64,000 nucleotides of DNA from Chitinophagales bacterium (GTDB taxonomy: Bacteria > Bacteroidota > Bacteroidia > Chitinophagales > LD1): assembly GCA_016787045.1 (NCBI GenBank), contig JAEUVA010000034.1, forward strand, positions 105,796 to 169,795. Reading direction: 5' to 3'. Positions 51,930-60,875 of this stretch are shown piece after piece (position 1 is the stretch's first letter; each line of letters begins with the position of its first letter). The notes beneath the pieces are model-generated. The model saw nothing but the letters and a program-made list of their open reading frames with translations. It ran no database searches and was not told the origin of the DNA. Made by a program: the position numbers and the translations under genes.

Positions 51930-53414
51930 GTGCAGAAAAATTCAGACGAAAATTCATATCCGCGAAGAGAAAAAAAATCTTCTGCAGAAGGCAGCAGCCC
52001 ACGTAAACGCAAGCCACTGAGCGAAGGCAAAAGTTTTTCTAAAAAAAGTGAGCCATCAACCACGAGATCGCGTGGTGGTTACAAAAAGAGTGAATCGGAG
52101 TCGTTTTCAGATAAACCTACAAACTTTAAGAAGCGAGAATCTGGCACCTTCTCCAGCAAACCTATAGCTGGATTTAAAGCAAAAACAGACAAGCCGTTTG
52201 CTGAAAAAACAGGGGGCTACAAAAAAAGAGAAACCGGTAGTTATACCGATAAGCCACGAGATGGATTTAAGAAGAGAGACCAATCCTCTTTTTCAGAAAA
52301 GCCAAGCAGATACAAAAAAAGAGAGAACGACACCTCTGCTGAAATACCACGAAAAAATTTTAAGAAAAAAGATACTGCTCAGTACACCGATAAACCACGC
52401 ACCGGATTTGGTAAAAGAGATTCAGAGTCGTTTACAAGCAGCACCCGTAAAGAATTTAAAACCGGAGAACGCAAATCATACAGCGACAGGCCATCTAAGG
52501 GTAAAACCCCGTACGCTAAAAGTTACGCCAACAAGCCGCATCCGTTCGAAAAGTTTGACCGTAGAAAAAAACAAACAGACGAATCTGAAACACGCCCGCG
52601 TACCAAAACTTATACCAGCAAAAAAGACAGAGAGGATAAAAACAATGTATTTTCTGTAGATGAAAAGCAGAGCAATGAATTTCGCCTCAACAAATATATA
52701 GCGCATGCAGGTATTGCCTCGCGCAGAGCAGCAGATGAATTGATCCGCGAAGGACGTGTAAAAGTAAATGGACAAGTGGTAACCGAAATGGGCTTTAAAG
52801 TTAAACCTACTGATGATGTGCAGTTTGACGGCCAACCATTAAGTTTAGAAAAGAAGTACTACTTACTCTTTAATAAACCTAAAGACTGCATCACCACAGT
52901 TACAGACGAGCACGGCCGCAAAACCGTAATGGATATTATTCGACCGGCTTATGCACAAATGAAATCGCTTACCCGTATCCGGCTATACCCCGTAGGCAGG
53001 TTAGATAGAAATACCACCGGAATATTATTGATAACTAATGATGGAGAGCTAGCACAGCAACTCACACACCCGAGCAGCGAGGTAAAAAAAGTTTACCAGG
53101 TTTTGCTAGACAAAAAACTTCGTAAAGACGATTTTGATAAAATAGCCGAAGGTGGTGTTGTGCTGGAAGATGGCATAGCCGAAGTAGATGAAATTGCCTA
53201 CCCAAACCCCGATAACCGTGCTGAAGTTGGTGTTGAAATACACACCGGTAAAAACCGTTTTGTAAGAAGGTTGTTTGAGGCGCTCGGGTACGAGGTATTA
53301 AAACTAGACCGGGTGTTTTTTGCCGGGCTTACCAAGAAAGAATTGCCCCGTGGCCGCTGGCGTTTTCTAAACGAAGAAGAAGTACGCAATCTTAAGCATT
53401 TCAGAGATTCATAA
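51930..53414 (+). CDS. Pseudouridine synthase (RsuA/RluB type) with repetitive basic N-terminal extension
   Basis: The 494-residue protein isomerises a uridine in rRNA. The first ~245 residues are low-complexity, with repeated segments of about 18-25 residues built on FKKRExxSFxxKP (for example GYKKRETGSYTDKP and GFKKRDQSSFSEKP), rich in Lys, Arg, Ser and Thr. An S4 RNA-binding domain follows (about 250-305, RLNKYIAHAGIASRRAADEL), then the synthase domain with YPVGRLDRNTTGILL (catalytic Asp359) and KNRFVRRLFEALGYEVLKL. The start is a GTG. Bacteroidota RluB-like enzymes often carry such extensions; they may aid RNA binding. Which rRNA site it modifies is not clear. Confidence 0.92.
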   Translation: MQKNSDENSYPRREKKSSAEGSSPRKRKPLSEGKSFSKKSEPSTTRSRGGYKKSESESFSDKPTNFKKRESGTFSSKPIAGFKAKTDKPFAEKTGGYKKRETGSYTDKPRDGFKKRDQSSFSEKPSRYKKRENDTSAEIPRKNFKKKDTAQYTDKPRTGFGKRDSESFTSSTRKEFKTGERKSYSDRPSKGKTPYAKSYANKPHPFEKFDRRKKQTDESETRPRTKTYTSKKDREDKNNVFSVDEKQSNEFRLNKYIAHAGIASRRAADELIREGRVKVNGQVVTEMGFKVKPTDDVQFDGQPLSLEKKYYLLFNKPKDCITTVTDEHGRKTVMDIIRPAYAQMKSLTRIRLYPVGRLDRNTTGILLITNDGELAQQLTHPSSEVKKVYQVLLDKKLRKDDFDKIAEGGVVLEDGIAEVDEIAYPNPDNRAEVGVEIHTGKNRFVRRLFEALGYEVLKLDRVFFAGLTKKELPRGRWRFLNEEEVRNLKHFRDS

Positions 53415-53480
53415 TTTTTTTGGCGTGTTACATACTTTCCTGCAAATCAGCTTCGTTTAATCTGATACTATTCCGAATTC

Positions 53481-54839
53481 ATGTCGCGCGAAATCAACTA
53501 CCTCAGCAAATCTGTACTCTTAATGTTTGTATTAGCCGGTGTGTTTTTGCTTATCGGTAAAATACCCGAATTCAGCATCGGTATGTTAGATTACAAAAAA
53601 GTGAGTTTTGTAAGCGATTTGTTTGAAGAGAAAAAAGCTGAGGATACTACTGCTACACCTGCTCCATTAACTATGGCACCGGCTACAGATACATGTGCAT
53701 CGGGATTGGTATGCGTTAAAGACTATAGTAAAGACACATTTGGATTAGATGTTTTTTTTCATGCCCTCGATTCGGCTGCTCATAAACAGGTTCGTATTGC
53801 TTGGTTTGGCGATTCATTTGTTGAGGGCGATATTTGTTTAGAACATCTGCGCGACACTTTGCAAGCAACATTTGGCGGATCGGGTGTGGGCTATGTACCC
53901 ATTACCAGCGAGGTAGCGGGGTTTAGGCAAACCGTAATTCATCAGTATAGTAACTGGAATCATTGCGCCATAGTAGGAGAGAGAGACAAAACTATGAATA
54001 TTGGTTTTGGTGGTAGTGTGGCTGTGCCCCGTTCACAAGCATCAGTTACCTATAAAGCAGTAAAACGTCAGCGGCTCAACAAATTTGAAAATGCCTTTCT
54101 ATTTGTCAGAAATGTAAATGAAATTTCAATATATCTAAATGACTCGGCTACACCAATACCGGCCGCAAATAAAATACAGAAAGTGCGCTTGGCTAAAAAT
54201 CTAAGCGAAGTAAAGCTGACCGTGGCTGCTGCAGATAGTAGCGAATTTTATGGTGTAAGTTTTGAAAGTAGTGCAGGGGTTCTATTAGATAATTATGCCA
54301 TGCGAGGAAATTCAGGTACCGGGCTTGGTTACGTAAAAGAAGAGATGTACCGGCAAATGAATGCGCTGCACCATCCGGATTTGATTGTGCTACAATACGG
54401 ATTAAATGTAGCTAGCCCGAAATCAAAAAACTATGACTGGTACACCAAACTTTTTTCAAATACCATAGAACTGATAAAGCGTAGTTTTCCGAATAGTTGT
54501 ATTCTGATTGTGAGTTGCCCCGACAGAGGCGAAAAATTTGATGGAGAATATCAAACTATGCGTGGGGTAAAAGAATTGGTTGCAGCACAAGAAACTCTTG
54601 CGGCCAAGCATCAGGTTTGTTTTTGGAACTTATTTGAGGCCATGGGAGGCGACTCTACTATGGTAAAATGGGCAGGCATGAAAAAATATCCTTTTGCCAA
54701 TAAAGACTACACACACTTAACATTTTATGGCGGTAAAGAAGTATCTAACATCTTTATGAGTACACTGCTTTTTGAAAAAGAGAAATACGACAAGCGAAAA
54801 CCCGTTGCCGCAGCTAAACCAGAGAATAAATCTTTATGA
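53481..54839 (+). CDS. SGNH-hydrolase-fold envelope protein
   Basis: The 452-residue protein has an N-terminal membrane anchor (about 10-26) and a variable linker, then an SGNH/GDSL-type domain. Block I is IAWFGDSFVEGD (Ser112 within GDS), a middle block reads LIVLQYGLNVAS where GxN is expected, and the catalytic pair is in DYTHLTFYGG near residue 415 (Asp/His). In AlgJ/AlgX-, PatB- and DltD-type systems such proteins add or remove acyl groups on polymers with an MBOAT partner. It overlaps the next SGNH gene by 4 bp and begins the operon with the MBOAT gene. Confidence 0.85.
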   Translation: MSREINYLSKSVLLMFVLAGVFLLIGKIPEFSIGMLDYKKVSFVSDLFEEKKAEDTTATPAPLTMAPATDTCASGLVCVKDYSKDTFGLDVFFHALDSAAHKQVRIAWFGDSFVEGDICLEHLRDTLQATFGGSGVGYVPITSEVAGFRQTVIHQYSNWNHCAIVGERDKTMNIGFGGSVAVPRSQASVTYKAVKRQRLNKFENAFLFVRNVNEISIYLNDSATPIPAANKIQKVRLAKNLSEVKLTVAAADSSEFYGVSFESSAGVLLDNYAMRGNSGTGLGYVKEEMYRQMNALHHPDLIVLQYGLNVASPKSKNYDWYTKLFSNTIELIKRSFPNSCILIVSCPDRGEKFDGEYQTMRGVKELVAAQETLAAKHQVCFWNLFEAMGGDSTMVKWAGMKKYPFANKDYTHLTFYGGKEVSNIFMSTLLFEKEKYDKRKPVAAAKPENKSL

Positions 54840-56071
54840 AATTTCGTTTTGCCATACTTTTTTACATCATCTCATTATCTGCGTTTGCACATGCTGACAC
54901 GCTAACGTTTCAAGTCAATTATCCCACATTTGTTCATCCTAACCGCAACGATATTGTTAATGAAAGTGCTTTGCACTCTTTTTTTGAACGACTGTTAAAC
55001 CTAAAGTCTGGCGAAAACAACAAAGTAAATATTTTACATATCGGTGATTCGCACATTCAGCCAGACTACATCACCGCAGTGATGCGCACTAATCTGCAAA
55101 AGGCATTTGGCAATGCCGGACGTGGCTTGATTATTCCTATTAAAGTAGCTAACAGCAATGAGGCATTCAACTACAAAACAAGCTCTAACCTGCCTTGGAA
55201 CCGAAAGCGATTGGTGTATACCAACGATAGCAGTTTTGTGTACGGTATTGGCGGCCACACCATTCGCACTGATAATGACAGTGCTTACATCAAAATTAAT
55301 ACCTTCAACTACGCGCCATTAAACTACGCGTTTACAAAATTTTCTGTTTTTCATTTATCAGATTCCACGGCATTTACCATGTTGCTGACCGATACAGCCG
55401 ATACATTTTTAGAGTTACTTAAAACCGAAGTGGAAATTCCGAATTTCTCTACGGCTGTACTTCCCTCTGAAACAAATGAAGTTACACTACGCTTACTTAA
55501 GGCAGATACACTTCAAAAGCAAGCAACTATCTTTGGTTTTTTGGCTGAAAACGATAGTGCAGGCGTACTAGTACATGCTGTAGGTGTTAATGGTGCCGAG
55601 GCATTTCAGTTTGTACAAGCAAAACATTTTGCCGAACAAGCCAAAGTATTATCTCCTGACTTAATCATAGTTTCACTAGGCACCAACGAAGCTCAAAGAA
55701 GACCTTTTGACAGAGCCCTTACCGAAGCGCGTTTAGATTCGCTAATACAAATACTGCGTACAACAAAGCCCGGCACAGCCATACTACTCACTACCCCACC
55801 CGATTCATACTATAGTAGAAAATACTACAATCCTTCCATAGCAAGTATGCATGAGATAATTGTGACTTATGCCAGCAATAATAACCTCGCAGTTTGGGAT
55901 CTGTTTTCAATGGCTGGCGGATACAAAAGTTGCTATCAATGGAAAAAATATGGGTACATGCGGAGAGACGGAGTACACTTTACCCGCGCGGGCTATGAGC
56001 TACAAGGGTCATTACTATACCAGGCATTTGTAAATGCATTTAACCAGTATGCAACTTCCCGATCTAAATAG
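54836..56071 (+). CDS. Periplasmic SGNH-hydrolase-fold protein
   Basis: The 411-residue protein has a signal peptide (about 1-20, ends FAHA). Its SGNH domain has block I ILHIGDSHIQPDY (Ser72), a GxN block LIIVSLGTNEAQ and the catalytic Asp-His in DGVHFTRAGYELQG near residue 380. All three blocks are intact, more canonical than in the upstream paralogue. It probably works in the periplasm on a polymer acylated with help from the MBOAT protein encoded next. It overlaps both neighbours, so translation is probably coupled. Confidence 0.88.
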   Translation: MKFRFAILFYIISLSAFAHADTLTFQVNYPTFVHPNRNDIVNESALHSFFERLLNLKSGENNKVNILHIGDSHIQPDYITAVMRTNLQKAFGNAGRGLIIPIKVANSNEAFNYKTSSNLPWNRKRLVYTNDSSFVYGIGGHTIRTDNDSAYIKINTFNYAPLNYAFTKFSVFHLSDSTAFTMLLTDTADTFLELLKTEVEIPNFSTAVLPSETNEVTLRLLKADTLQKQATIFGFLAENDSAGVLVHAVGVNGAEAFQFVQAKHFAEQAKVLSPDLIIVSLGTNEAQRRPFDRALTEARLDSLIQILRTTKPGTAILLTTPPDSYYSRKYYNPSIASMHEIIVTYASNNNLAVWDLFSMAGGYKSCYQWKKYGYMRRDGVHFTRAGYELQGSLLYQAFVNAFNQYATSRSK

Positions 56072-57521
56072 TGTTGTGCAACTTCTTAGCTACAAGCCGG
56101 AGCAACCGCTACTGTTTAACAGCGGGTTATTCTTTTGGTTGTTTTTGATTTTTGTTTCTGGCTTTTATCTAATACATCGCCACCAGATATTCAAAGTACT
56201 GTACGTGCTTACCTTCTCGCTGTACTTTTACTACCTCAGCAGTGGCTGGTATTTTTTGCTGCTAATATTGTGTACTGTAGTTGACTATCTGATTGCCAAA
56301 GGCATTTACAACACTGCAAACACTCATCATAAAAAACTCCTCCTCATATTTAGTTTGCTCTATAACCTTGGCACTTTAGCATATTTTAAATACACTAACT
56401 TTTTCTTTGAAATATATACCGGCATATCCGGTGGCGCATTTGAGCCATACCATATTTTTTTGCCTGTAGGCGTATCGTTTTTTACATTTCAATCACTCAG
56501 CTATACAATAGATGTTTACCGCAAAGAGCTCGCTCCGGCAAAAAATATTTTAGAGTACGCATTCTTTGTTTCCTTTTTCCCTCAATTGGTTGCCGGCCCA
56601 ATTGTACGTGCTAAAGATTTTTTATCGCAAATTAATAAACCTGTATTTGTATCTGCCGAAATGTTTGGGCGCGGTGTTCTGCTAATTTGCACGGGACTCA
56701 TAAAAAAAGCCGTTATCAGCGATTACATCAGCACAAATTTTGTTGACCGCATTTTTGATAACCCAACACTTTATACAGGTTTAGAAAATTTATTTGGTGT
56801 GTATGGCTATGCGCTGCAAATTTATTGCGATTTCAGCGGGTATAGCGACATGGCTATCGGCATTGCTCTATTGCTTGGTTATGAATTGTGTATCAACTTC
56901 AATTCGCCCTATCAAAGCACAAGCATCACCGAGTTTTGGAGAAGGTGGCACATTTCATTAAGCACATGGCTTAGAGATTATCTATATATTTCTTTGGGTG
57001 GTAACCGACATGGTAAATGGCGTACTTACATCAACCAGTTCATCACCATGCTTCTTGGCGGTTTATGGCATGGTGCCGCTATGAAGTTTGTTATATGGGG
57101 CATGTTGCATGGCATAGCATTAGGTTTTGATAAATTTAGAATGGAGTTATCAAAAAACAAGAAGCAAAATTTTGGCAACACAGTTTTGGGTGGCATTATC
57201 ACTTTCCACTTTGTTTGTTTTTGCTGGATATTTTTTAGAGCTGACGACATGATGCATGTACAGCAAATGTTAAGTCAGATATTTATACATTTTAATATTG
57301 GCATATTGCCGGAATTTTTAAGCGGATATAAAGCTGTTCTTTCTATGCTTGCTGCTGGTTATTTGCTTCATCTTACACCTATCCACGTTAAAACTAAAAT
57401 CAAAAATATTGTCATTCAATCTCCTTTTGTATGGAAGGTAGCGCTACTAATTATTTCTATACTGCTGGTGGGTCAGTTTAAATCTGCTGAATTACAGCCA
57501 TTTATTTACTTTCAGTTCTGA
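56049..57521 (+). CDS. MBOAT-family membrane O-acyltransferase (AlgI/DltB-like)
   Basis: The protein (about 490 residues) has about ten membrane helices and the MBOAT signatures: FLPVGVSFFTFQSLSYTIDVYR (shown here in part: PVGVSFFTFQSLSYTIDV), FWRRWHISLSTWLRDY, and the active-site stretch GGLWHGAAMKFVIWG with His341. MBOAT proteins of the AlgI/PatA group move acyl groups across the membrane for polysaccharide or peptidoglycan O-acylation, with SGNH partners. The start may be the ATG at 56049 or 56034, both overlapping the SGNH gene. The SGNH-SGNH-MBOAT arrangement supports an acylation role; the polymer is unknown. Confidence 0.92.
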   Translation: MQLPDLNSVVQLLSYKPEQPLLFNSGLFFWLFLIFVSGFYLIHRHQIFKVLYVLTFSLYFYYLSSGWYFLLLILCTVVDYLIAKGIYNTANTHHKKLLLIFSLLYNLGTLAYFKYTNFFFEIYTGISGGAFEPYHIFLPVGVSFFTFQSLSYTIDVYRKELAPAKNILEYAFFVSFFPQLVAGPIVRAKDFLSQINKPVFVSAEMFGRGVLLICTGLIKKAVISDYISTNFVDRIFDNPTLYTGLENLFGVYGYALQIYCDFSGYSDMAIGIALLLGYELCINFNSPYQSTSITEFWRRWHISLSTWLRDYLYISLGGNRHGKWRTYINQFITMLLGGLWHGAAMKFVIWGMLHGIALGFDKFRMELSKNKKQNFGNTVLGGIITFHFVCFCWIFFRADDMMHVQQMLSQIFIHFNIGILPEFLSGYKAVLSMLAAGYLLHLTPIHVKTKIKNIVIQSPFVWKVALLIISILLVGQFKSAELQPFIYFQF

Positions 57522-57571
57522 TTTAGCCAAAATACTTTCATACGGCATGCTCTTTGTACCTAATCGTACAT

Positions 57572-58084
57572 ATGATATATTCTTTACCATTGCATAATTC
57601 TTATTTCCGTTTAGCAGCGCTGCTATGGATGCTGCTTGTTGTACAATTAGCTACTGCACAAAACGGGCGCAAAGAGCGAATGCAAATGTTTTACGACTCT
57701 ATACACGCTTATGAAATTGCGGAGCCGAAAACTGTTTTAGCCATTGCCATAGTAGAAACTGGCTGGATGGAGTGCCAAAAGTGCCATTTCAAAAAAAATA
57801 ACTTGTTTGGATTTCGCACTGGCAAAGGGTATATGCACTTCGATAATTTATCTGCTTGCTTAGCATATAAAAAAGAATGGCAAGAAAGGTTCTACACCCC
57901 ATGGAAAACCAAACACCCCAATGGCACATACTATCAATTCCTCACGCATAAGCAATATGCAGCCAATATGAGTAGCTACCTTAAAAACATAAAGTGGATT
58001 GAAAAATGGATAGATAAAAATCTGGTTGCTAATTTTGGCACTCAACTCAAAATCAATGTTTCTGAAAAAGATACTACCGAATAG
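57572..58084 (+). CDS. Secreted glucosaminidase-family protein (LYZ2/FlgJ-like)
   Basis: The 170-residue protein has a signal peptide (ends LATAQ) and one mannosyl-glycoprotein endo-beta-N-acetylglucosaminidase-like domain. It shows LAIAIVETGWMEC (probable catalytic Glu in the E-T/S-G-W motif), KKNNLFGFRTGKGY, and YKKEWQERFY. These enzymes cut peptidoglycan glycan chains. It lies 50 bp after the MBOAT gene, which suggests the acylated polymer may be peptidoglycan, though this is inference. The ATG at 57572 is used; a TTG at 57554 is an in-frame alternative. It overlaps the thioredoxin-like gene by 29 bp. Confidence 0.87.
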   Translation: MIYSLPLHNSYFRLAALLWMLLVVQLATAQNGRKERMQMFYDSIHAYEIAEPKTVLAIAIVETGWMECQKCHFKKNNLFGFRTGKGYMHFDNLSACLAYKKEWQERFYTPWKTKHPNGTYYQFLTHKQYAANMSSYLKNIKWIEKWIDKNLVANFGTQLKINVSEKDTTE

Positions 58085-59153
58085 TCTGTTGTGTAACACA
58101 GCACTTACACATTCATTTCGTAACCTCTCCTTTCTTGCTTTTGGCATTTTGTTTTCCCTGAGCACAGTTGCTCAACCAGCTGATGCGGAGAATGGCTTAG
58201 TGAAATGGATGAAGCTGGAGGACGCTATGCGTGCGTATGAACAACAACCTAAACCGCTCATCGTAGATTTTTATACGGACTGGTGCGGTTGGTGCAAACA
58301 CATGATAAAGACCACCTATAGTAACCCCGGCTTAGCTGCTTACATCAATCAAAATTTCTACCCCGTAAAATTTGATGCCGAAGGCAAAGACACCATCACT
58401 TACTTGGGTCAAAAGTATGGCCCTCTTGGTGTTGGGCAACGCACCACTCATGCTCTAGCCGCCAAATTGTTGCAAAACAAAATGGTGTACCCCACCACGC
58501 TTTTTCTGAACAATCTGGACAAGCAGAAAAATGATTTTACGCTCAGCTTGCTAGCTTCAGGTTATTTAGATGAAAAGAAGATAGAGCCGTTACTCGTTTT
58601 TAGTTTAGAAAATGTGTTTCGCAATTCTACGTACGATGAGTTCAATGAAAACTTTCAGAAAGCATTTTTTGATTCGTTAAGCAAAGTAAAATTTGAAAAA
58701 CTGAAGTGGGCAAACCCTAAAGAAACTTTTGAAAAAAAGACTCCGGATACCAAAAAAACAATTGTGTTTATCAATACCGATTGGTGCAATAGTTGCAAAG
58801 TAATGAAGCGCACAACTTTTATCCACGATTCCTCTGCTGCCTACATCAATAGCAAGTATCAGTTAGTCGATTTTAACCCCGAAATAACTGATGTAATTTC
58901 TTTTAAAGGCAACACCTTCTCTAACCCTCAAAATCCGCAGTTTCCGTTTCATCAACTTGCCCAAGCTATTACCCGAAACAATTTTGTATTGCCTACACTT
59001 GCCATCTTAGACGAAGAGATGAATCTGATTGACGCCATCCCTTATTACATCAATCCATCATTTATCAATGATATCTGCCGGTTTTATGGCGATAATATTT
59101 ACAAACAAAAAAACTGGGCTGATTACATGAGCCAAAAAGCTGTTCAAAAATGA
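58056..59153 (+). CDS. Periplasmic protein with two thioredoxin-like domains
   Basis: The 365-residue protein has a signal peptide (ends STVAQ). Two thioredoxin-like domains follow, each with a CxxC motif: DWCGWCKHM (Cys77, Cys80) and DWCNSCKVM (Cys244, Cys247). Each is followed by a DUF255-like pattern (LAAYINQNFYPVKFDAE, SAAYINSKYQLVDF) and a cis-proline segment (VYPTTLFL, VLPTLAIL). The two halves are diverged duplicates. The role is probably disulfide exchange in the envelope; the target is unknown. The ATG at 58056 lies inside the end of the glucosaminidase gene, and the stop overlaps the next gene by 4 bp. Confidence 0.87.
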   Translation: MFLKKILPNSLLCNTALTHSFRNLSFLAFGILFSLSTVAQPADAENGLVKWMKLEDAMRAYEQQPKPLIVDFYTDWCGWCKHMIKTTYSNPGLAAYINQNFYPVKFDAEGKDTITYLGQKYGPLGVGQRTTHALAAKLLQNKMVYPTTLFLNNLDKQKNDFTLSLLASGYLDEKKIEPLLVFSLENVFRNSTYDEFNENFQKAFFDSLSKVKFEKLKWANPKETFEKKTPDTKKTIVFINTDWCNSCKVMKRTTFIHDSSAAYINSKYQLVDFNPEITDVISFKGNTFSNPQNPQFPFHQLAQAITRNNFVLPTLAILDEEMNLIDAIPYYINPSFINDICRFYGDNIYKQKNWADYMSQKAVQK

Positions 59154-59638
59154 AATACTTTCTTATTGTTGTTTGCATGCTATCTACCGGGCTGTTGCAT
59201 TCGCAAACCGATGATCAGCCCGCGCCTACCGGCCCAAATAGCAACTCAGTAGTGTATTTGCGTACAGACACCAATGAGGTAAAGCGAGTGCAACTTTATA
59301 CAATAGATGATTTAAGAAAAGCTGAACAAGAGTACAAAGAAGGACAAACGCTAACTATTGTGGGTGGATGCCTGATGGGCACCTCGCCTGTGTTTTTTGT
59401 ACCCGGCCTGTACACCACTATTGTAGGTGCCGGCTTTGAAAATAAGGGGGCTGTGATTGCCGGTGCTACATTGATGTGCTTTGGCGTTTTGGAGTTCGTA
59501 GCAGGCATTCCTCTTTTAGCTGTTGGTGTGCCGCGCATGCATAATGCTGATGAAGATATTGAACGCATTCAGAAAAATTTACAGCTACGGGGCATGATAA
59601 AATCAAATGGAGAAATTGGTTTAGCATTGCGGTTTTAA
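59150..59638 (+). CDS. Small envelope protein of unknown function
   Basis: The 162-residue protein has a signal peptide (ends LLHSQ), a charged stretch with LYTIDDLRKAEQEYKEGQ, then two adjacent Gly-rich hydrophobic segments (about 68-90 and 100-125), and a closing GEIGLALRF. The end resembles the aromatic terminal strand of outer-membrane proteins. It resembles the next gene in plan (signal peptide, two Gly-rich segments, terminal phenylalanine), so the two may be paralogues. No family is recognised. It is the sixth gene of the operon. Confidence 0.7.
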   Translation: MKYFLIVVCMLSTGLLHSQTDDQPAPTGPNSNSVVYLRTDTNEVKRVQLYTIDDLRKAEQEYKEGQTLTIVGGCLMGTSPVFFVPGLYTTIVGAGFENKGAVIAGATLMCFGVLEFVAGIPLLAVGVPRMHNADEDIERIQKNLQLRGMIKSNGEIGLALRF

Positions 59639-59642
59639 ACCA

Positions 59643-60092
59643 ATGGTTATGAAGTACGCTTTGGGATTTACGCTGTTATTCCACTTACACCTGCCCACCT
59701 ATGCACAAGTTGATTCTGCTGGTGTTGTTACACCCAGCAAATACACCCGTGCGGATAGTGTTTTTTTGGCTAAGCTAAACAGTAATGGAAACATTATGAT
59801 TGCTGCCGGAGTAGGGCTAACAGGAATTGGTGGTTACCTTATTTATCAGGGCAATAAAATTTACAACAGTAAAGCAGCTCCCGGCAGCTCCACTCCTGCA
59901 CAAGATGAAAGCCGAAACAAAAGACAAGGAACAATTTATTTGGCAGCAGGAGGTGCCGCTATAGCGGGTGGTATTGTGCTTGCTGCTTTTGGCATTCGAA
60001 ATAAAGTGGAGTTTAAAAACCGCAAAAAAATGATGCACTTACAAAGCGGACTTTTAGACAGCGGCCAGCTTGGTGCGTTACTTACATTCTAA
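59643..60092 (+). CDS. Small envelope protein of unknown function (possible paralogue of the preceding gene)
   Basis: The 149-residue protein has a signal peptide (ends PTYAQ), a hydrophobic Gly-rich segment MIAAGVGLTGIGGYLIYQGN (about 52-71), a polar Ala/Ser/Pro linker, a second segment IYLAAGGAAIAGGIVLAAFG (about 99-118), and a basic stretch before the end GQLGALLTF. An ATG two codons in is an alternative start. Its plan resembles the gene just upstream. The function is unknown. It is followed after 13 bp by exonuclease III. Confidence 0.7.
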   Translation: MVMKYALGFTLLFHLHLPTYAQVDSAGVVTPSKYTRADSVFLAKLNSNGNIMIAAGVGLTGIGGYLIYQGNKIYNSKAAPGSSTPAQDESRNKRQGTIYLAAGGAAIAGGIVLAAFGIRNKVEFKNRKKMMHLQSGLLDSGQLGALLTF

Positions 60093-60105
60093 ATAAAAAT
60101 ATTAC

Positions 60106-60870
60106 ATGAAAGTTATCTCCTACAACGTAAACGGCATTCGCAGTGCATTAACTAAGGGTTTTGCAGATTGGTTAAAGGTGGAAAATCCGGATGTGATTTG
60201 CTTGCAAGAAATTAAAGTAGCCCGTGCAGATTTTGACCCTACCCCGTTTACAGATTTGGGTTATCACACCAATATTTTCCCTGCCGAAAAAAAGGGGTAC
60301 AGTGGTGTAGCTATATTTTCAAAACAAAAACCGGATACCGTAACAGAGGGCACAGGCAATGCTAAATATGATTTTGAAGGCAGAAACATCCGCATTGATT
60401 TAGGCGACTTGAGCATCATGAGTGCATACTTCCCAAGCGGTACCACCGGTGATGAGCGACAAGCTGTAAAAATGGAATACTTAGATTTTATGTATGACTA
60501 TCTTCATACCCTACAAAAATCGCGAAGTAAATTACTGGTTGCCGGTGACTACAACATTTGCCACCGCGAAATAGACATTCACAACCCAAAAGACAATGCC
60601 GATACCAGCGGCTTTAAACCTGAAGAACGCGCCTGGATGGAAAAATATTTCAACTCCGGTTTTATAGATACGTTTAGGTATTTCAATACACAACCACACG
60701 AATACAGTTGGTGGAGTTTTAGAGCTAATGCTCGTAACAACAATAAGGGTTGGCGTATTGATTACATAGCCGCAACTCAAAATCTAAAACAAAACTTAAT
60801 AGCATCGCGCATGCTACAACAAGTGAAGCATAGCGACCATTGCCCTGTAGTGTGCGAACTAAAATTGTAA
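60106..60870 (+). CDS. xth: Exodeoxyribonuclease III
   Basis: The enzyme is an AP endonuclease and 3'-5' exonuclease of base-excision repair. The 254-residue protein has all family motifs: SYNVNGIRSA (metal-binding Asn), DVICLQEIKVARADF (catalytic Glu), YSGVAIFSK, SAYFPSG, VAGDYNICHREIDIHNPKDN, WRIDYIAAT and KHSDHCPVV (His/Asp near the end). The length is typical. It is on the same strand, 13 bp after the small envelope gene, and may end that operon. Its stop is 5 bp from the convergent SprB-like gene. Confidence 0.95.
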   Translation: MKVISYNVNGIRSALTKGFADWLKVENPDVICLQEIKVARADFDPTPFTDLGYHTNIFPAEKKGYSGVAIFSKQKPDTVTEGTGNAKYDFEGRNIRIDLGDLSIMSAYFPSGTTGDERQAVKMEYLDFMYDYLHTLQKSRSKLLVAGDYNICHREIDIHNPKDNADTSGFKPEERAWMEKYFNSGFIDTFRYFNTQPHEYSWWSFRANARNNNKGWRIDYIAATQNLKQNLIASRMLQQVKHSDHCPVVCELKL

Positions 60871-60875
60871 TCTGT

